DNA from: MFD09286-c1 sp963701015
GTDB taxonomy: Bacteria; Bacteroidota; Bacteroidia; Bacteroidales; DTGW01
Reading direction: 5' to 3'
DNA length: 64,000 nucleotides
Assembly: GCA_963701015.1 (NCBI GenBank)
Contig: OY969556.1
Coordinates: 186,001 to 250,000, forward strand
This document shows positions 8,527 through 19,535 of this stretch, piece by piece. The translations under genes and the position numbers were made by a program. The notes under the pieces are model-generated. The model was not told the origin of the DNA. It made no database searches and worked only from the letters and a program-made list of their open reading frames with translations. Positions within the stretch are counted from its first letter, which is position 1, and each line of letters opens with the position of its first letter.

Positions 8527-9210
8527 ATGAAGAAAATAATATATCCGCTTTTTTTTCTTTTAAGCCTTTGTGGTTGCAAAAAGGAAAATAATTTACCAAT
8601 TACAACTATTGAGGGAAAAGTAATTAATGCAGGCTCCAAACAGCCGGTAGACAGCGTAAAGGTTATAGCTGTAGATGGTGTGACAACCTATAACAACTTT
8701 TTTGGCACTACCACCAGTACGAGTAGCGGCCGTTACGAAATAACCTATACCAATGCCAAAGGAGAATTTAATATAAGCATTAGGGGTAATTCACCTTGCA
8801 TTTTCCTTGCTAAAAGCGGATACCAGTTTGTGGTGGTTACTTACGGGTCAAGCGATAATTATAAAAGCTACAACGCCGGTAAAACATACAACAATGAAAT
8901 ACTAGGGCTATGGGCGCAAGCTCATTTCAATGGCTCCTTTATTTGTTCAAATTGCACTTCAACAGATACATCTGTAATAGGTGTTGATGAAGGGAATCAT
9001 ATTCCTTTATCGTGGATAAAGATCGGTTTTGTTTATAAAGGTAAAGGCCCCCATTTTGGAGATATTAATAGTAAAGGATTATCTGAATTTGGTGATAGTT
9101 ATACTCCTTATTGGATAGTATACCAAATAAAAGGTGTTTGGCAGCCTGCTCTGATAGATAGCGTATTTATAAAGTCGTTTACTACTTACACAGATACAAT
9201 TTATTATTAA
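8527..9210 (+). CDS. Putative lipoprotein, carboxypeptidase-regulatory-like
   Basis: A 227-residue protein with a lipoprotein signal ('LLSLCGCKKEN', Cys17 probable). Residues 25-100 fit a transthyretin/CarboxypepD_reg-like fold ('IEGKVINAGSKQPVDSVKV', 'TNAKGEFNISIRG'). The rest, including a C-x2-C pair (FICSNCTS), is not recognised. It follows the sorting-domain remnant by 7 bases and precedes the next gene by 6 bases, so it is probably co-transcribed with that gene. The function is unknown. Confidence 0.65.
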   Translation: MKKIIYPLFFLLSLCGCKKENNLPITTIEGKVINAGSKQPVDSVKVIAVDGVTTYNNFFGTTTSTSSGRYEITYTNAKGEFNISIRGNSPCIFLAKSGYQFVVVTYGSSDNYKSYNAGKTYNNEILGLWAQAHFNGSFICSNCTSTDTSVIGVDEGNHIPLSWIKIGFVYKGKGPHFGDINSKGLSEFGDSYTPYWIVYQIKGVWQPALIDSVFIKSFTTYTDTIYY

Positions 9211-9216
9211 AAATTA

Positions 9217-9696
9217 ATGAAGAGCTTTTTGGCCTTTGTAGGGCTTATTTCAATGATATGGTTTCAAGTAAAGTCCCAGGCAGTATATACTATTGGACCC
9301 ACAGTGCATTATTCTTTCAATAAAACATTTCACAGGTTCAGCTATGGCGTTGAAGCTGCTACATGGGACTTTAAGAATATGAGTATTTTCGGTTTTGACC
9401 TGGGTATTGAATTTTATAATGCTGGTTTCAGGGTTTATAGCGAATTGGAAACCGGGGCTGTTTTATTTGGAGGTTCCGTGGGGCCTGTTATTGAACATAA
9501 TTTCAATGAAAATACAAAAGTGGGTTTTCAAGTCGGGCTTTGGACAAATTATTATTTAGGGTTTGATTATAAAAGAAGATATTTTGAAAATGACAAAGAA
9601 AATTATTCAACAGGTAGTTATTTTAAGTTTATGTTTCCAAAGGACTGGCCTAAAGATTTAGGGAGCGAACTTATTTCAGGTGCTTTAAAAAACTGA
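9217..9696 (+). CDS. Putative small outer-membrane beta-barrel protein
   Basis: A 159-residue protein with an N-terminal signal peptide (cleavage probably after 'QVKSQA'). Alternating hydrophobic and aromatic strands follow ('VHYSFNKTFHRFSYGVEAA', 'TKVGFQVGLWTNYYLGFDY'), which fits a small barrel. There is no recognisable family motif. It is the last gene of the accessory run and lies 6 bases after the lipoprotein gene. Confidence 0.55.
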   Translation: MKSFLAFVGLISMIWFQVKSQAVYTIGPTVHYSFNKTFHRFSYGVEAATWDFKNMSIFGFDLGIEFYNAGFRVYSELETGAVLFGGSVGPVIEHNFNENTKVGFQVGLWTNYYLGFDYKRRYFENDKENYSTGSYFKFMFPKDWPKDLGSELISGALKN

Positions 9697-9733
9697 GGTT
9701 ATTATAATTCTTCTTCCCAGCAGGGTCCCGTGC

Positions 9734-9756
9734 TAGCGCAAGCGTCCGCTTGTGCT
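9734..9756 (+). repeat. REP-like palindrome, left of RAYT gene
   Basis: A 23-base element that begins TAGCGCAAGCG and ends CGCTTGTGCT. It can fold into a stem of about 10 bp with a 2-base turn. It is the exact reverse complement of 10456-10478 on the other side of the transposase gene. Confidence 0.85.
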
Positions 9757-9829
9757 ACAAAAGATATTACAACAAAGCCGGGTAATAAAAACTTGGTTTT
9801 GTTGTTTTATAATGTTTAAAATAAATTGT

Positions 9830-9851
9830 AGTACAAGCAGACACTTGAGTT
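9830..9851 (-). repeat. Degenerate REP-like element
   Basis: AGTACAAGCAGACACTTGAG at this site aligns with the right-hand REP at 10456 with about five mismatches. It probably represents an older copy. Confidence 0.5.
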
Positions 9852-9903
9852 GTCTTTTCTTTGAACAAACAAAATAAAACTTGTATTTTAGCTTAAAAAA
9901 GAA

Positions 9904-10452
9904 GTGAGCCGAAAGTACAAGATATATAATTCAGAAGGTTTGTATTTTGTAAGTTTTGCTGTTGTTTACTGGATAGATGTATTTATAAGGCCTGAATACA
10001 AAGAAATTATGGTAGAAAGTTTGCAATATTGCCAGAAAAATAAGGGTCTAAGAATACATGCATGGTGTTTAATGACAAGTCATGTGCATTTGATAATTAG
10101 TAGTGAAGGGAATAAATTACAAGATGTATTAAGAGACATTAAAAGTTATACTTCAACACAACTTAGAAAATCGATTCAAGAGCATCCTCAAGAAAGCAGA
10201 AAAGAATGGATGCTTTGGATGTTTGAACGCGCGGGTAAAAAGAATAGTAATAATAATGAATTTCAATTTTGGCAACAACATAATAAACCAATAGAATTAT
10301 TTACCAATAAGGTTATTGAGCAGAAGCTAGAATATATTCATATGAATCCAGTGAAAGAAGGTTTTGTTGAACGACCTGAAGAATATAAGTTTTGTAGTGC
10401 AAAAGATTATGCTGGACAAAAAGGTTTACTGGATATTCATAAAATTGAATAA
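9904..10452 (+). CDS. REP-associated tyrosine transposase (RAYT, Y1 HUH family)
   Basis: A 182-residue protein of the IS200-like Y1 transposase fold. The HUH metal motif is His60-Val-His62 in 'MTSHVHLII', and the likely catalytic tyrosine is Tyr82 in 'DIKSYTSTQLRK'. The C-terminal 'KLEYIHMNPVKEGFVERPEE' is typical of RAYTs. The start is the GTG at 9904; no ATG is available in a suitable place. Perfect inverted REP elements flank the gene, as expected for a domesticated transposase that acts on single-stranded REP hairpins. All key residues are present, so it may be active. Confidence 0.9.
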   Translation: MSRKYKIYNSEGLYFVSFAVVYWIDVFIRPEYKEIMVESLQYCQKNKGLRIHAWCLMTSHVHLIISSEGNKLQDVLRDIKSYTSTQLRKSIQEHPQESRKEWMLWMFERAGKKNSNNNEFQFWQQHNKPIELFTNKVIEQKLEYIHMNPVKEGFVERPEEYKFCSAKDYAGQKGLLDIHKIE

Positions 10453-10455
10453 TGC

Positions 10456-10478
10456 AGCACAAGCGGACGCTTGCGCTA
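10456..10478 (-). repeat. REP-like palindrome, right of RAYT gene
   Basis: Reverse complement of 9734-9756, identical over 23 bases, placed 3 bases after the transposase stop codon. The pair frames the gene as an inverted repeat. Confidence 0.85.
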
Positions 10479-10565
10479 ACCAAGGGATAAGAAAAGAGGT
10501 TAATTGCACAAGGTATTCGAAACAAGTTTTGAAGTAAAAATTTGTAAAACAATGGGAAGAACAAA

Positions 10566-10597
10566 AAAGACAGTTTCTGCAGAGAAACTGTCTTTTT
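10566..10597. terminator. Bidirectional terminator
   Basis: AAAGACAGTTTCT (10566-10578) pairs perfectly with AGAAACTGTCTTT (10583-10595) with a 4-base loop. A T-run lies on both strands. It lies between the convergent RAYT gene and gcvH and can serve both. Confidence 0.9.
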
Positions 10598-10617
10598 AAA
10601 TACTTTCAATTAATTAT

Positions 10618-10998
10618 TTAAGCACCAACTAATACTTTATATGCTGTTTCATCAAGCAATTCGTTCAGTTGGGCAGGATTGCTGATTTTAATTTTTATCA
10701 TCCAACCATCGCCATACGGGTCTTTGTTTACGGCTTCGGGTTGGGAGTCGAGCAGTGGATTTTTTTCAAGTACTGCACCTGCAACCGGCATAAACATGTC
10801 CGACACTGTTTTTACGGCTTCAATGGTTCCAAAAACCTGTTCTTTTTCAAGGCTTTTTCCAATAGTTTCAATTTCAACAAATACAACGTCACCTAATTCG
10901 CCCTGGGCATAATCGGTTACACCAATAAAGGCAAATTCACCTTCGGCTCTAATCCATTCGTGATCTTTCGTGTATTTCAGATTTGATGGTATGTTCAT
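10618..10998 (-). CDS. gcvH: Glycine cleavage system H protein
   Basis: A 126-residue lipoyl-carrier protein, full length for the family. The lipoylated lysine is Lys63 in 'GTIEAVKTVSDMFMP', and the flanking hammerhead fold ('YTKDHEWIR', 'LLDSQPEAVNKDPYGDGWM') is intact. It shuttles the aminomethyl group between the P, T and L proteins of glycine decarboxylation; the L protein could be the lipoamide dehydrogenase at 48827. Its place directly after sprA matches the ruvA-sprA-gcvH order known in several Bacteroidota. Confidence 0.95.
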   Translation of the reverse strand: MNIPSNLKYTKDHEWIRAEGEFAFIGVTDYAQGELGDVVFVEIETIGKSLEKEQVFGTIEAVKTVSDMFMPVAGAVLEKNPLLDSQPEAVNKDPYGDGWMIKIKISNPAQLNELLDETAYKVLVGA

Positions 10999-11056
10999 AG
11001 GTATTTTGTTTTATAATTATTTTTCAAAAGTAACCAATTTTCAAGTATTATCAAAT

Positions 11057-14000
11057 TTACTGTGTTAAGGTAAAGCTGACACTAAACCCAAAGTTATTGT
11101 TGGTAGTTTCAAATGCCTGTGAAGTGTGGGGTTTTGTTAACAGCATATCATAAAATAACCTGAGTTTTAATTTAGCGCTTAAGGCATAATCGGAGGAAAT
11201 AGATAATTTCACATTTTTATTCCCTGCAGTAGGCTGTTCCAAGCCATCAGTTAACTGGCGGATCATTGTAATGTCGTCGCGAAGTGATAAATCAGCCCTA
11301 AGGTTAAGGTCGCTTTTAACATTAGCGCCAACCGCACCAATAATCATGTTCAATGGAACCTGTTCGAAACGGTAACCGGCACCAATTACATATTCGGTGC
11401 TGCTTAAATCGGAAATAGAACTGTTTGAAAAGCTCAACGATACTGTGCGGCTTTTCTTAAATTCAAATTTTGTGGAAAGGTTATTCTTCCACGCTACATC
11501 AATACCTATTAATGGACTGAACTGCTCATTAATACTTACGGTAGATGCATCAAATTTTGGGTAAAATATTAAAGTTGAAGCATCAATGGCAAAATCAAGT
11601 CCATTGTAGTTAGGATTAGTCATATACGAACCAATATTATAGGTTGAGTTGAATGTGTTGCTTAAAGTTACTGATTTAAAGTACTCTTTCAATAATGGTA
11701 TTTCGGATAATCCGTCGTAAGTTACTCGCCAGTTGGGGCGCATATATTTGTAGCCCGGGAATAAGTCCATGGGGACATTTCCGGTGTTAAAACCTCCATA
11801 AGTTGCTAAAAATGCTGGAATAGATACTTGTTGCGAGTTAAGGGCATAACCATTGGTATCTTTGTTTAAATCAATGCCATAATGATTGTTGTAATATCCA
11901 ACTGTGTCAACATAGTTTGCATTTTGTTTTGCAATTGTCCTGACGTTTGTTTGGATAATCCTTTGGTTCATTCTCATTTTTTTGAATAAGGGTGATTGGA
12001 ATTTACCCGATAATTTTTCAAGACTAATAAACGACATTACAGTCATGCTGAAATTACCTGTTTCGGTAGCTGAAGAGATATTCATTATCGCTTTATTTGG
12101 GTCTTTGCTGATATTCATATTCAGGTTCGAAGTTTGTGTATGGTTGGCTGTTAAGTCGATTTTAAGGCTTGGAAAAGGTTCATAATTTAACCGTAAATTA
12201 AGTGTTTTGGTTTGCGACATTACAAAGGGGGCATTTAACAAAGTATCATAATTATTTTTTCCCCCGTCCCATTCCTGGTGTATTATTTTCTTAACAATAT
12301 TAGAGTCTTGAACACCAAGCATAAATGGCATGCGCGGTGATGCAATATCATGTAAATTACCTGTATAACCACTAAAGGCAGTACTTCCGGTTTCATTATA
12401 AGTTGCTGAAATTGTTTTAACGCCTGTAAGAATATGGCCAGTAATACGAGCAGCTATTAAAAATGGGTTGGGTCCGGCTTCAACTTTGCCTTCTACAACA
12501 ACAGTTGCATTGGTTGCATTGCTATCGGGTGTAAATGTTAAACGGTTTTTGCTTATTACTTCAGTTTTACCTTTAACAACATTGTTATTGGCATCAGTAA
12601 CTTTTACTTTCACATCCTCACTTCCCAGTTTGTGTGAAATGCTTTTTGGGATACCAGCCTTCATATTGAAATAGGTTTTTTGGAAAGTTACTGTTTTCAT
12701 TTCTTTCTTTTGTTGCTGCATTCCTTTGCCCTCAGGTCTTTGAAGATCTTTAATAAACGGAATTTTATTGTAAATGGTTGTTAAACTAGCAGTTCCGTTG
12801 AGTTGCAATGTTTGTGAATTTTTTAAATCGTTGCCTAAACTTATGGGTGGTCCATTGTCAGTCAATTGCATAGTAGGTTCATAGGTCCGATTCATAAGTT
12901 GCCGTATATCTTGCTGTAACATTAGTCCAGTCGAGGAATGGTAGTTTATTAATGGGAACGGTATAGGTAACATTAAGCATATGATTGTAATCAAGAGGGT
13001 TTCCTCCATTAATGAATTGCAATATATTGCGTTTCTCTTTTTCATAATCTGTATAAGTATTCCAATTTGGATCGTTTGAATTATTAAGGTCAATAATTCT
13101 GGATGTATTATTAATGGAAAAATCAACTTTTAGCGAACGGGTCAAATCGTATTTTATATCATACATACGTCTCCATTCGAAATCAATTGATTTCGATTCA
13201 GGCATACCTAATCCGTCACCGGAAATATCACGTAGTTTAATATCGCGTATTATATAATCCATATTTGTCCTGAACGAAACGCTTTGCGGTGCAAGGTAAA
13301 AGTTGAAATCGTGAATTATTCTTAAATACTGGTTATTTAAAAAGCCTACTTTTTGCAAAGGCGTATAATTTTTTGGCCGATAATTAAATATGTAATTGAA
13401 ACCTGCTTCCTTTTTTAATGTTCTATCAAACTGGGTTGTAGGGTCCTGGTATAGTTTTTCACTTACGCCTAAATTGAGCGAGAAATTTGCCGGATCGTAA
13501 AAATGAGGTGTTCTGCTCATTTTATTAATCTTCATGTTAGTGAAATTAAGGCTCTTTAACGTAGTTATTGTTTCAGCATTATTTATGAGGCTGTCTTTTT
13601 GAGCTTGTGTTTGTGCGTTTGCAATGGAAGTTGCAAGAGTGATATCGGAATTATAGGGGTCGTATTTTGGTGTTACAACAGATTGTGTGAATGAGGCGTA
13701 CATTGGAATTTTAATATTCGATTTATCAGGGAAAAATTTCCCTAGTTCTAAATCAGTGGAAAGTCCATATTGCAGTGTTTCTTCTTTTGCCCTATCGTTT
13801 ACATTTTGTTCAATACTGCCAAACCCCGGGGTAATTATACTACCTGTTGCCCTAACGTTTCCAAGGTCGGCAAGTTTAATTTGAGCCCTGCCGGTGGCTG
13901 CCCAGCCTCCATTATCGCTAAAATCAGTCAGTCGAAGTTCGTCAACCCAAATTTCAGCTGATTTTGGCAATCTGTCGTTCGGGTAGGGGTTGTTTTTGTT

Positions 14001-17000
14001 GCCAGGATTCCGGACACCAATCATAATAGCAGTTATTGTACTTAAAACAGGTGTGCCGCAAACCCTGATAGTTTTTGTACTTCCATTATCGCCATAGCTT
14101 TCAACAAAAACATTTTCCTTTGGTACATTCGCTTTATCCCTGTCCAGCTTAATTTTAGTAAGTAAATCGAGAGGAATAACAAAATTATTAATGCTTGGCC
14201 AAACTGAATCGGCAGAAATACCGCCTTTTAATTTTGTAGGATCGGTGACCCACATGGGCACTTCATATTCGTAATAATTATTTTGAAAATCGCTTCCAAT
14301 ACGGATAAATACAGATACATCGTTATTAATTAATGTTTGATTGCCAATTTTTTCGCAATGTGCAAACATTTGTAATTTTTTATATTGCCGCATATCCAAC
14401 GATGCTGTTTTATATGCAGCACGGGCATCACCATCTGCCAGGTTGTCGACCTTAAGTACCATAGATTGCTCGTTCAACTGGAGTATTTGTTGTTGACTTG
14501 GATCAATTACCCTGCTTATACCGGGAGGCAGAACATAATTAATTGGCTGTTTATTTCCATTTTCTTCAATATTTACAGCTTCAACATCAAAATCTCCAAC
14601 AGAAGGCTGGGTAGTAATATTTTCAGATGCCTGCGACAATGAGTTTTCATATTTACGCCATTCACCACGCACAAGGTCAAGTGTTCCAAACCTGATATTG
14701 GTTTTACTCTGGAATCCGGTGAGGTACATTCTCAAAAATCGTATTGATTTGAAATCGGAAATATTTCCATATTTAGAGAAATTGGAAAGAGGAATCTTAA
14801 ATTGGTACCATGTAACATTCTTGGAAGAATCGGGACCATCCTTTGAAGTTGTATTAAGCACATCAACTATATAATTCGATCCTCGTATCATTGATCCGGG
14901 TTTTAAATCAACTTTGTATTCGAAAAAGCTTTCCTGATCGCTTAAAGTATTATCTCCGTTAATATCTTCCTGGTCAGGCAGCATGGTGTATGCATGGTTT
15001 TCAGTAGTTGAAGCCGGAGGGGAGTTTCCTTCAAAACCATTAAAATCAATATACCTGTCGTTTATATCAACATCTTTGGTAAATGATCCATCTTTAAAAT
15101 ACCTGTAATCATCGCCCGAAGGATCCTTCTCCAACCTGCTGATTACAGCGGAATCAGCATTTGGAGAATCGGGATTTAGGATTTTATTGATTTGTCCTAC
15201 ATATTGTGAATAAAATGTTTTTTCAGAATCGTCATTTAATCCGTCTAAACCAATATCCTGCATATTTTGTGCATTTGGTGTAAAAGATGGGGAGACTTCA
15301 ATTGATGCGGGGATTCTTCCCCATTTAGAATATGTTACACTTGAATCTGTAATTGAAGCCCCGTCAGGTAATCCTTGTTCAAATGATTTTAACCCGTCTT
15401 TTAAAACATCTTCCGATACATCACCTAAGTCAAAGTAAAGTTCACCGCCAGAATTTGATTTATCTTCAACAAAAGGGTCCATCATCCAAAATTCAATATA
15501 TTCAATGTTTGCCGCCTCAAAGTCGGTGGTAGTAACAGGATGGGTAATACCAGCCCAACGATCTTGCGGATTTGAGAGATATCCTGTAGGAAGCAAATCT
15601 TTGCTATTATCATTATAATTATAGGGACCCTTTAATTTAGGATAATAAGTGAGGTTTAATGTTTGGATGTATGCCGGAGAACCATTCGCAGTCTGTTTGT
15701 TAGGGAAAATTTCCTGTTCAACAATTTGACGGGCATAATTACTTTTTTGAAATTTACCATTATTTAATTTTACATCACTTGGAGTTAGACTCGTATTTGT
15801 TACCATTGAAGGGTCAATGGTGTACCACGAAAGTTTTGCCCTGTTGTAATTATAGCTCAAATCAGTTGCTTTTGCATCAATACCATTATTATATGAAAGT
15901 GGTGTTGAAGCTAAGTACCATTGATAAGGTGAAAGCATTGAAATAGTTGTGATGGTGCTTTCAAAATCGTCCACATAAGCTACGCCATTTTTACCAATAA
16001 CACTGGGTGAACCTGGAATTAAGTCGGCAAATTCAGTATTCAGGGTTATTGTTGACATTTCTTTGGTTTGAATAAATGGCAACTTATCAATCATGGTGGT
16101 AAGGAACTGCGAATTTGTTTTAAACGTAGAATTTAATCCAAGCATAGTATTGGAAACTGGCTCTTCACCAATATTTACTTTCTGTGTTAATGGGCGCTCA
16201 TTTAAATGAATTACAGTACCTCCAATATTAAAATCGTCGTTTATTTTATAATCGAGGTGCGACCCAATAAGGGTTTTGGTTTGCATGGCAAAGTTTGAGT
16301 TATTTTCCAGGGAAACCTGCACAGGCTGGCCCGATGACATAATGCCGGTGTTAATTATTTTAACAGTTCCCATATTATAGTCAACTATATAGTCGACATT
16401 TTCATACAATTGGTTGCCACCACAGGTAACTTTAACCGAACCTTGCGGAACATTCATTGCATTAAGGTAAATTTCAGATGAGGATGACGACTTGAATTTT
16501 CCTTTTAATTTAAATTTATCTTTTTCGGCAATAAGTTTTGCTTCTGTTTGGGTTGAATCATAAAGAGCCTGATAAGTATAATTTGAAATTATTCTTGGTG
16601 AAGCTCCTTTGTCTTTCATAATTTTAGCCAGGCCTTTACCAAAAGGTTCTACAAAAGGGAAAATAACACGTCCGTATTTTTTATCTATTGTTACACCATC
16701 AATAAAGTCAAATAATCCATCGGGTTGAGCGTCTAATTGAGAGTTTACTTTATCGAAATTAAATAGTTGGAGTAACATAGTATTATTTAATCCTCCAACA
16801 TCTTCGGGGATGAAATTTATATCTGTACCTTTATCATCATTGCGATAAAGTACATTTAAGTAAAAATCGGAACTGTTTAAATCATAGGCTCCTAAAGAGT
16901 AAATATTTTTCATCATTAAGTCCCAGGTTGGCATTCCGGGTGAAAGGTTTGTACCTTTTATAAGTTTAACCAACAACGGGTGGGTTGTAGGATCATCTTC

Positions 17001-18455
17001 GGCAAAAGTTCCAACTTTGAATGTCTTCCCACCAACCTGGTATTCAAAGGAAACCCCAACAATTTCATCTGAATTTAACGAAGTGTTTAATGAAATATAG
17101 CCCAACCGCTTATCGTAAGAAAATTCATTATCGGCCAATGGTCTTGCTTGTCCAAGTTTTTCATAATCGGTGCCATTTACATATTTACCAGGATTAAATC
17201 TGTCAATTGTCCTGTTTCGGACTGATTTAATAACTTCATTATAAATTTCATTATTACTATTATCCGGAAATTTCTGGTTTTTTAGAATTCTTACCTGACT
17301 ATTTTGCATATTTGCCCGAACATTTTCGCCCAAATCAACGAATGCAACAATATCCCTACATTTATCAGTAGCGTTTTTCCTATTGGTTACCCAAACTTGT
17401 ACACGAGTTATGGTAAAACTGGAGTTAATTCGAGGCATAAATTTATGTGCTGCATCAAAAGTGTCTCGGAATGCATGGGCCAGGAAAAAGTGTTTATTTG
17501 CTTCATAAGCATCAGCACTAATTGAGAATTCAGTTACCTGTGAGCCACCCTGTGTCTGTATTGTCTGTGATTGTCCCTGCTGTTGCGAAATAACCGAAAC
17601 TACATTCAATTTGCCAAATTGCATATCGGTTTTTACCCCGAACAAACTCTGGCTTCCAGTAATAAGTGTGCCAGGAAGTGGAAGAGTAACATTACCTGCT
17701 TCTACTTTTTTCAAAATATCATCTTCGTCGCCACTATAATCGAGCTTGGTTTTATTTTCAAACTGAAAAGTTGCATCGGTATTATAATTAATGCCCATTT
17801 TCAAACGAGTGCCAATAGTGCCGGTTACATTCATCTGGATTTTTTCATCGAAGTTGAATGAAGGAGTTGTACGTAAATTTGTGGGTACCGATGGATTGTT
17901 GGTAGTAGTTATATTCACTCCAAAAATAAGTTCAGCCTGACCTTGAGGAACAATATTTACAGTACTTCCGCCAAAAATGTCATCCATAGTTTTGCTCTGA
18001 AAATCAAATGTAGGCCGAAAACCTTTAGTGCTTTTGCTTGTTCCGCCATTTGCCTGCGTTTGCCAATAATCTCTGACAGTTTGTTTCAGTTCATATTGCT
18101 TATATTCCTGCATTGACATTTCTGTTGGAGGGCGGTAATTAATATTCCCTATTTTATTGGTGAATATGTATTGCTTTGTAACAGGGTCGTATTCAACATC
18201 TGATTTTAAGTTTGCTGGTTGCCTGAGTTGTATTCCATCAGCCGGTTTTAAGTCACCCAGCGGCACTGCCGGATCTTGCTTCAAATTAAACTGAGGGCCA
18301 ACCGCTTTAACATTAGCCAAAGTGTCTTCCGTAGAATCTTCTGTTTGTTGCTGAGCTGGCCTATAGAAACGGCCCAAAGCCATAGAACTATATACACTTG
18401 CTCCCAGAATAATAATGGCGGAACCTGAGAATATATATTTGATTGCTTTATTCAA
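11057..18455 (-). CDS. sprA: SprA, type IX secretion outer-membrane translocon (frameshifted)
   Basis: The two parts add up to about 2,465 residues, the usual size of SprA (around 2,400). The first (18455-12879) starts with a signal-anchor-like segment and carries the typical SprA regions, for example 'RVQVWVTNRKNATDKCRDIV', 'DFESTITTISMLSPYQWYLA' and 'EIWVDELRLTDFSDNGGWAA'. The second part (down to 11057) has the barrel end, finishing 'NNNFGFSVSFTLTQ'. The frame breaks near 12889: 'TARYTATYE' is followed by 'TYEPTMQLTDNGPP' in another frame. Removing one base (AATCGGACC to AATGGACC on the coding strand) restores it. SprA forms the giant outer-membrane channel for proteins with Por sorting tails and for gliding adhesins. 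ruvA lies 22 bases upstream, so it is probably in the same operon. Confidence 0.92.
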
Positions 18456-18477
18456 ATTTAGAATGGAATGAGTTGAT

Positions 18478-19059
18478 CTACAATACTTTTAATGCCTTTT
18501 TTATTAATTCTTCAATTGTTAGACCTTTTTGATCGCGAGTTATAGCTGTTAATGCTTTTTCAACCTGCGATTTTTGGAATCCTAACATCACCAATGCAGA
18601 TAACGCTTCTTCTAAAGTTGTATTGTATTCGGGTGTAAAAATTTGATTATTTGAATGAACTTTTACTATTTTATCTTTTAATTCTATAACCATCCTTTGT
18701 GCAGTTTTAGTGCCTATCCCTTTTATATTCTGCAGAGCATGGATGTTTTCAGTTGCAATAGCATTTGTTACTTCGTCTGAGGTAATTGATGAAAGGATCA
18801 TACGTGCAGTATTTGCTCCAATTCCTGAAACCGATAATAGAATTTTGAAAATTTCGCGTTCTTTTTTTTCTTTGAAGCCGTAGAGTAAATGCGCATCTTC
18901 ACGAATAATTTGATGTACATAGATTTTCTCTTTAGATTCAGCTTTTAAATTTGAATAGGTGTTCAATGTTATATGAACCATATATGCTATCCCATTAATT
19001 TCTAATGAAAGATAGGTAGGAGTGAGCTCGGCAATAATTCCGCAAAAGTAATCGAACAT
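18478..19059 (-). CDS. ruvA: Holliday junction branch migration protein RuvA
   Basis: A 193-residue protein of normal length. The N-terminal OB-fold starts 'MFDYFCGIIAELTPTYLSLE'. Two helix-hairpin-helix motifs follow ('LLSVSGIGANTARMIL' and 'LQNIKGIGTKTAQRMVIEL'), and the C-terminal RuvB-binding domain ('TLEEALSALVMLGFQKSQVE') is complete. It binds four-way junctions and loads RuvB helicase. It is probably the first gene of the ruvA-sprA-gcvH transcript. Confidence 0.95.
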   Translation of the reverse strand: MFDYFCGIIAELTPTYLSLEINGIAYMVHITLNTYSNLKAESKEKIYVHQIIREDAHLLYGFKEKKEREIFKILLSVSGIGANTARMILSSITSDEVTNAIATENIHALQNIKGIGTKTAQRMVIELKDKIVKVHSNNQIFTPEYNTTLEEALSALVMLGFQKSQVEKALTAITRDQKGLTIEELIKKALKVL

Positions 19060-19535
19060 AAATTTAAATTATAGGTCAGTAATTCCTGAATGTCAATAAA
19101 TAAAGTCTATTCATAATTATAAAATGCGGCTAAATTACTTAAAAATTTAGAATATGGAAATGCGAAACTGTATAATATAAATTTTTTCTGACAATCAATT
19201 TCAATAATATTTTATAAATAAAAAAGCTCAGTATCATTTAAAATCAATATTACTGATTTCAACCATTAAGCTGTTTTATATTATGCTTATATTCAAATTA
19301 ATAGTAAATATATTGTTCTATAATTATTGAATGAAAATAAATAAAATTTGAAATATTTTTTAATAACTTAATTTAGAATCAATTCGTATTAGGATATGTT
19401 TAACATTTAAGAAACTGATTTTAGTGAAAAAAAAATTATCTTGCAAACTTATTAAAAAATAAACCTAACATTTTTACACTTATAGCACTGAATATCAAAT
19501 AATAACATATAATTTTTACTAACTATCACAGAGAA
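19060..19535. other. Divergent intergenic region, no gene seen
   Basis: 476 bases, strongly AT-rich, between ruvA (minus) and the DUF362 gene (plus). It must hold the promoters of both. TATCTTGC near 19437 is one base off the -7 element TAnnTTTG. No RNA gene or conserved repeat was recognised. Confidence 0.5.

Larger units (their letters stand above)
9697..9903. other. Upstream region of RAYT gene with REP elements
   Basis: This stretch has no protein-coding gene. It contains a full REP palindrome (9734-9756) and a degenerate one (9830-9851) and leads into the transposase gene at 9904. Confidence 0.6.

Noticed and set aside
11057..13126. A separate 689-residue protein overlapping the end of sprA
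   Set aside because: Its first part (to about 12890) is out-of-frame translation of sprA and not protein-like. Only the rest is real, as the continuation of SprA after a frame break.
19060..19535. A riboswitch or RNA gene in the long gaps before DUF362 and glnA
   Set aside because: Both gaps (also 33093-33737) are very AT-rich with only short, weak hairpins and no recognisable conserved RNA core or tRNA-like cloverleaf.
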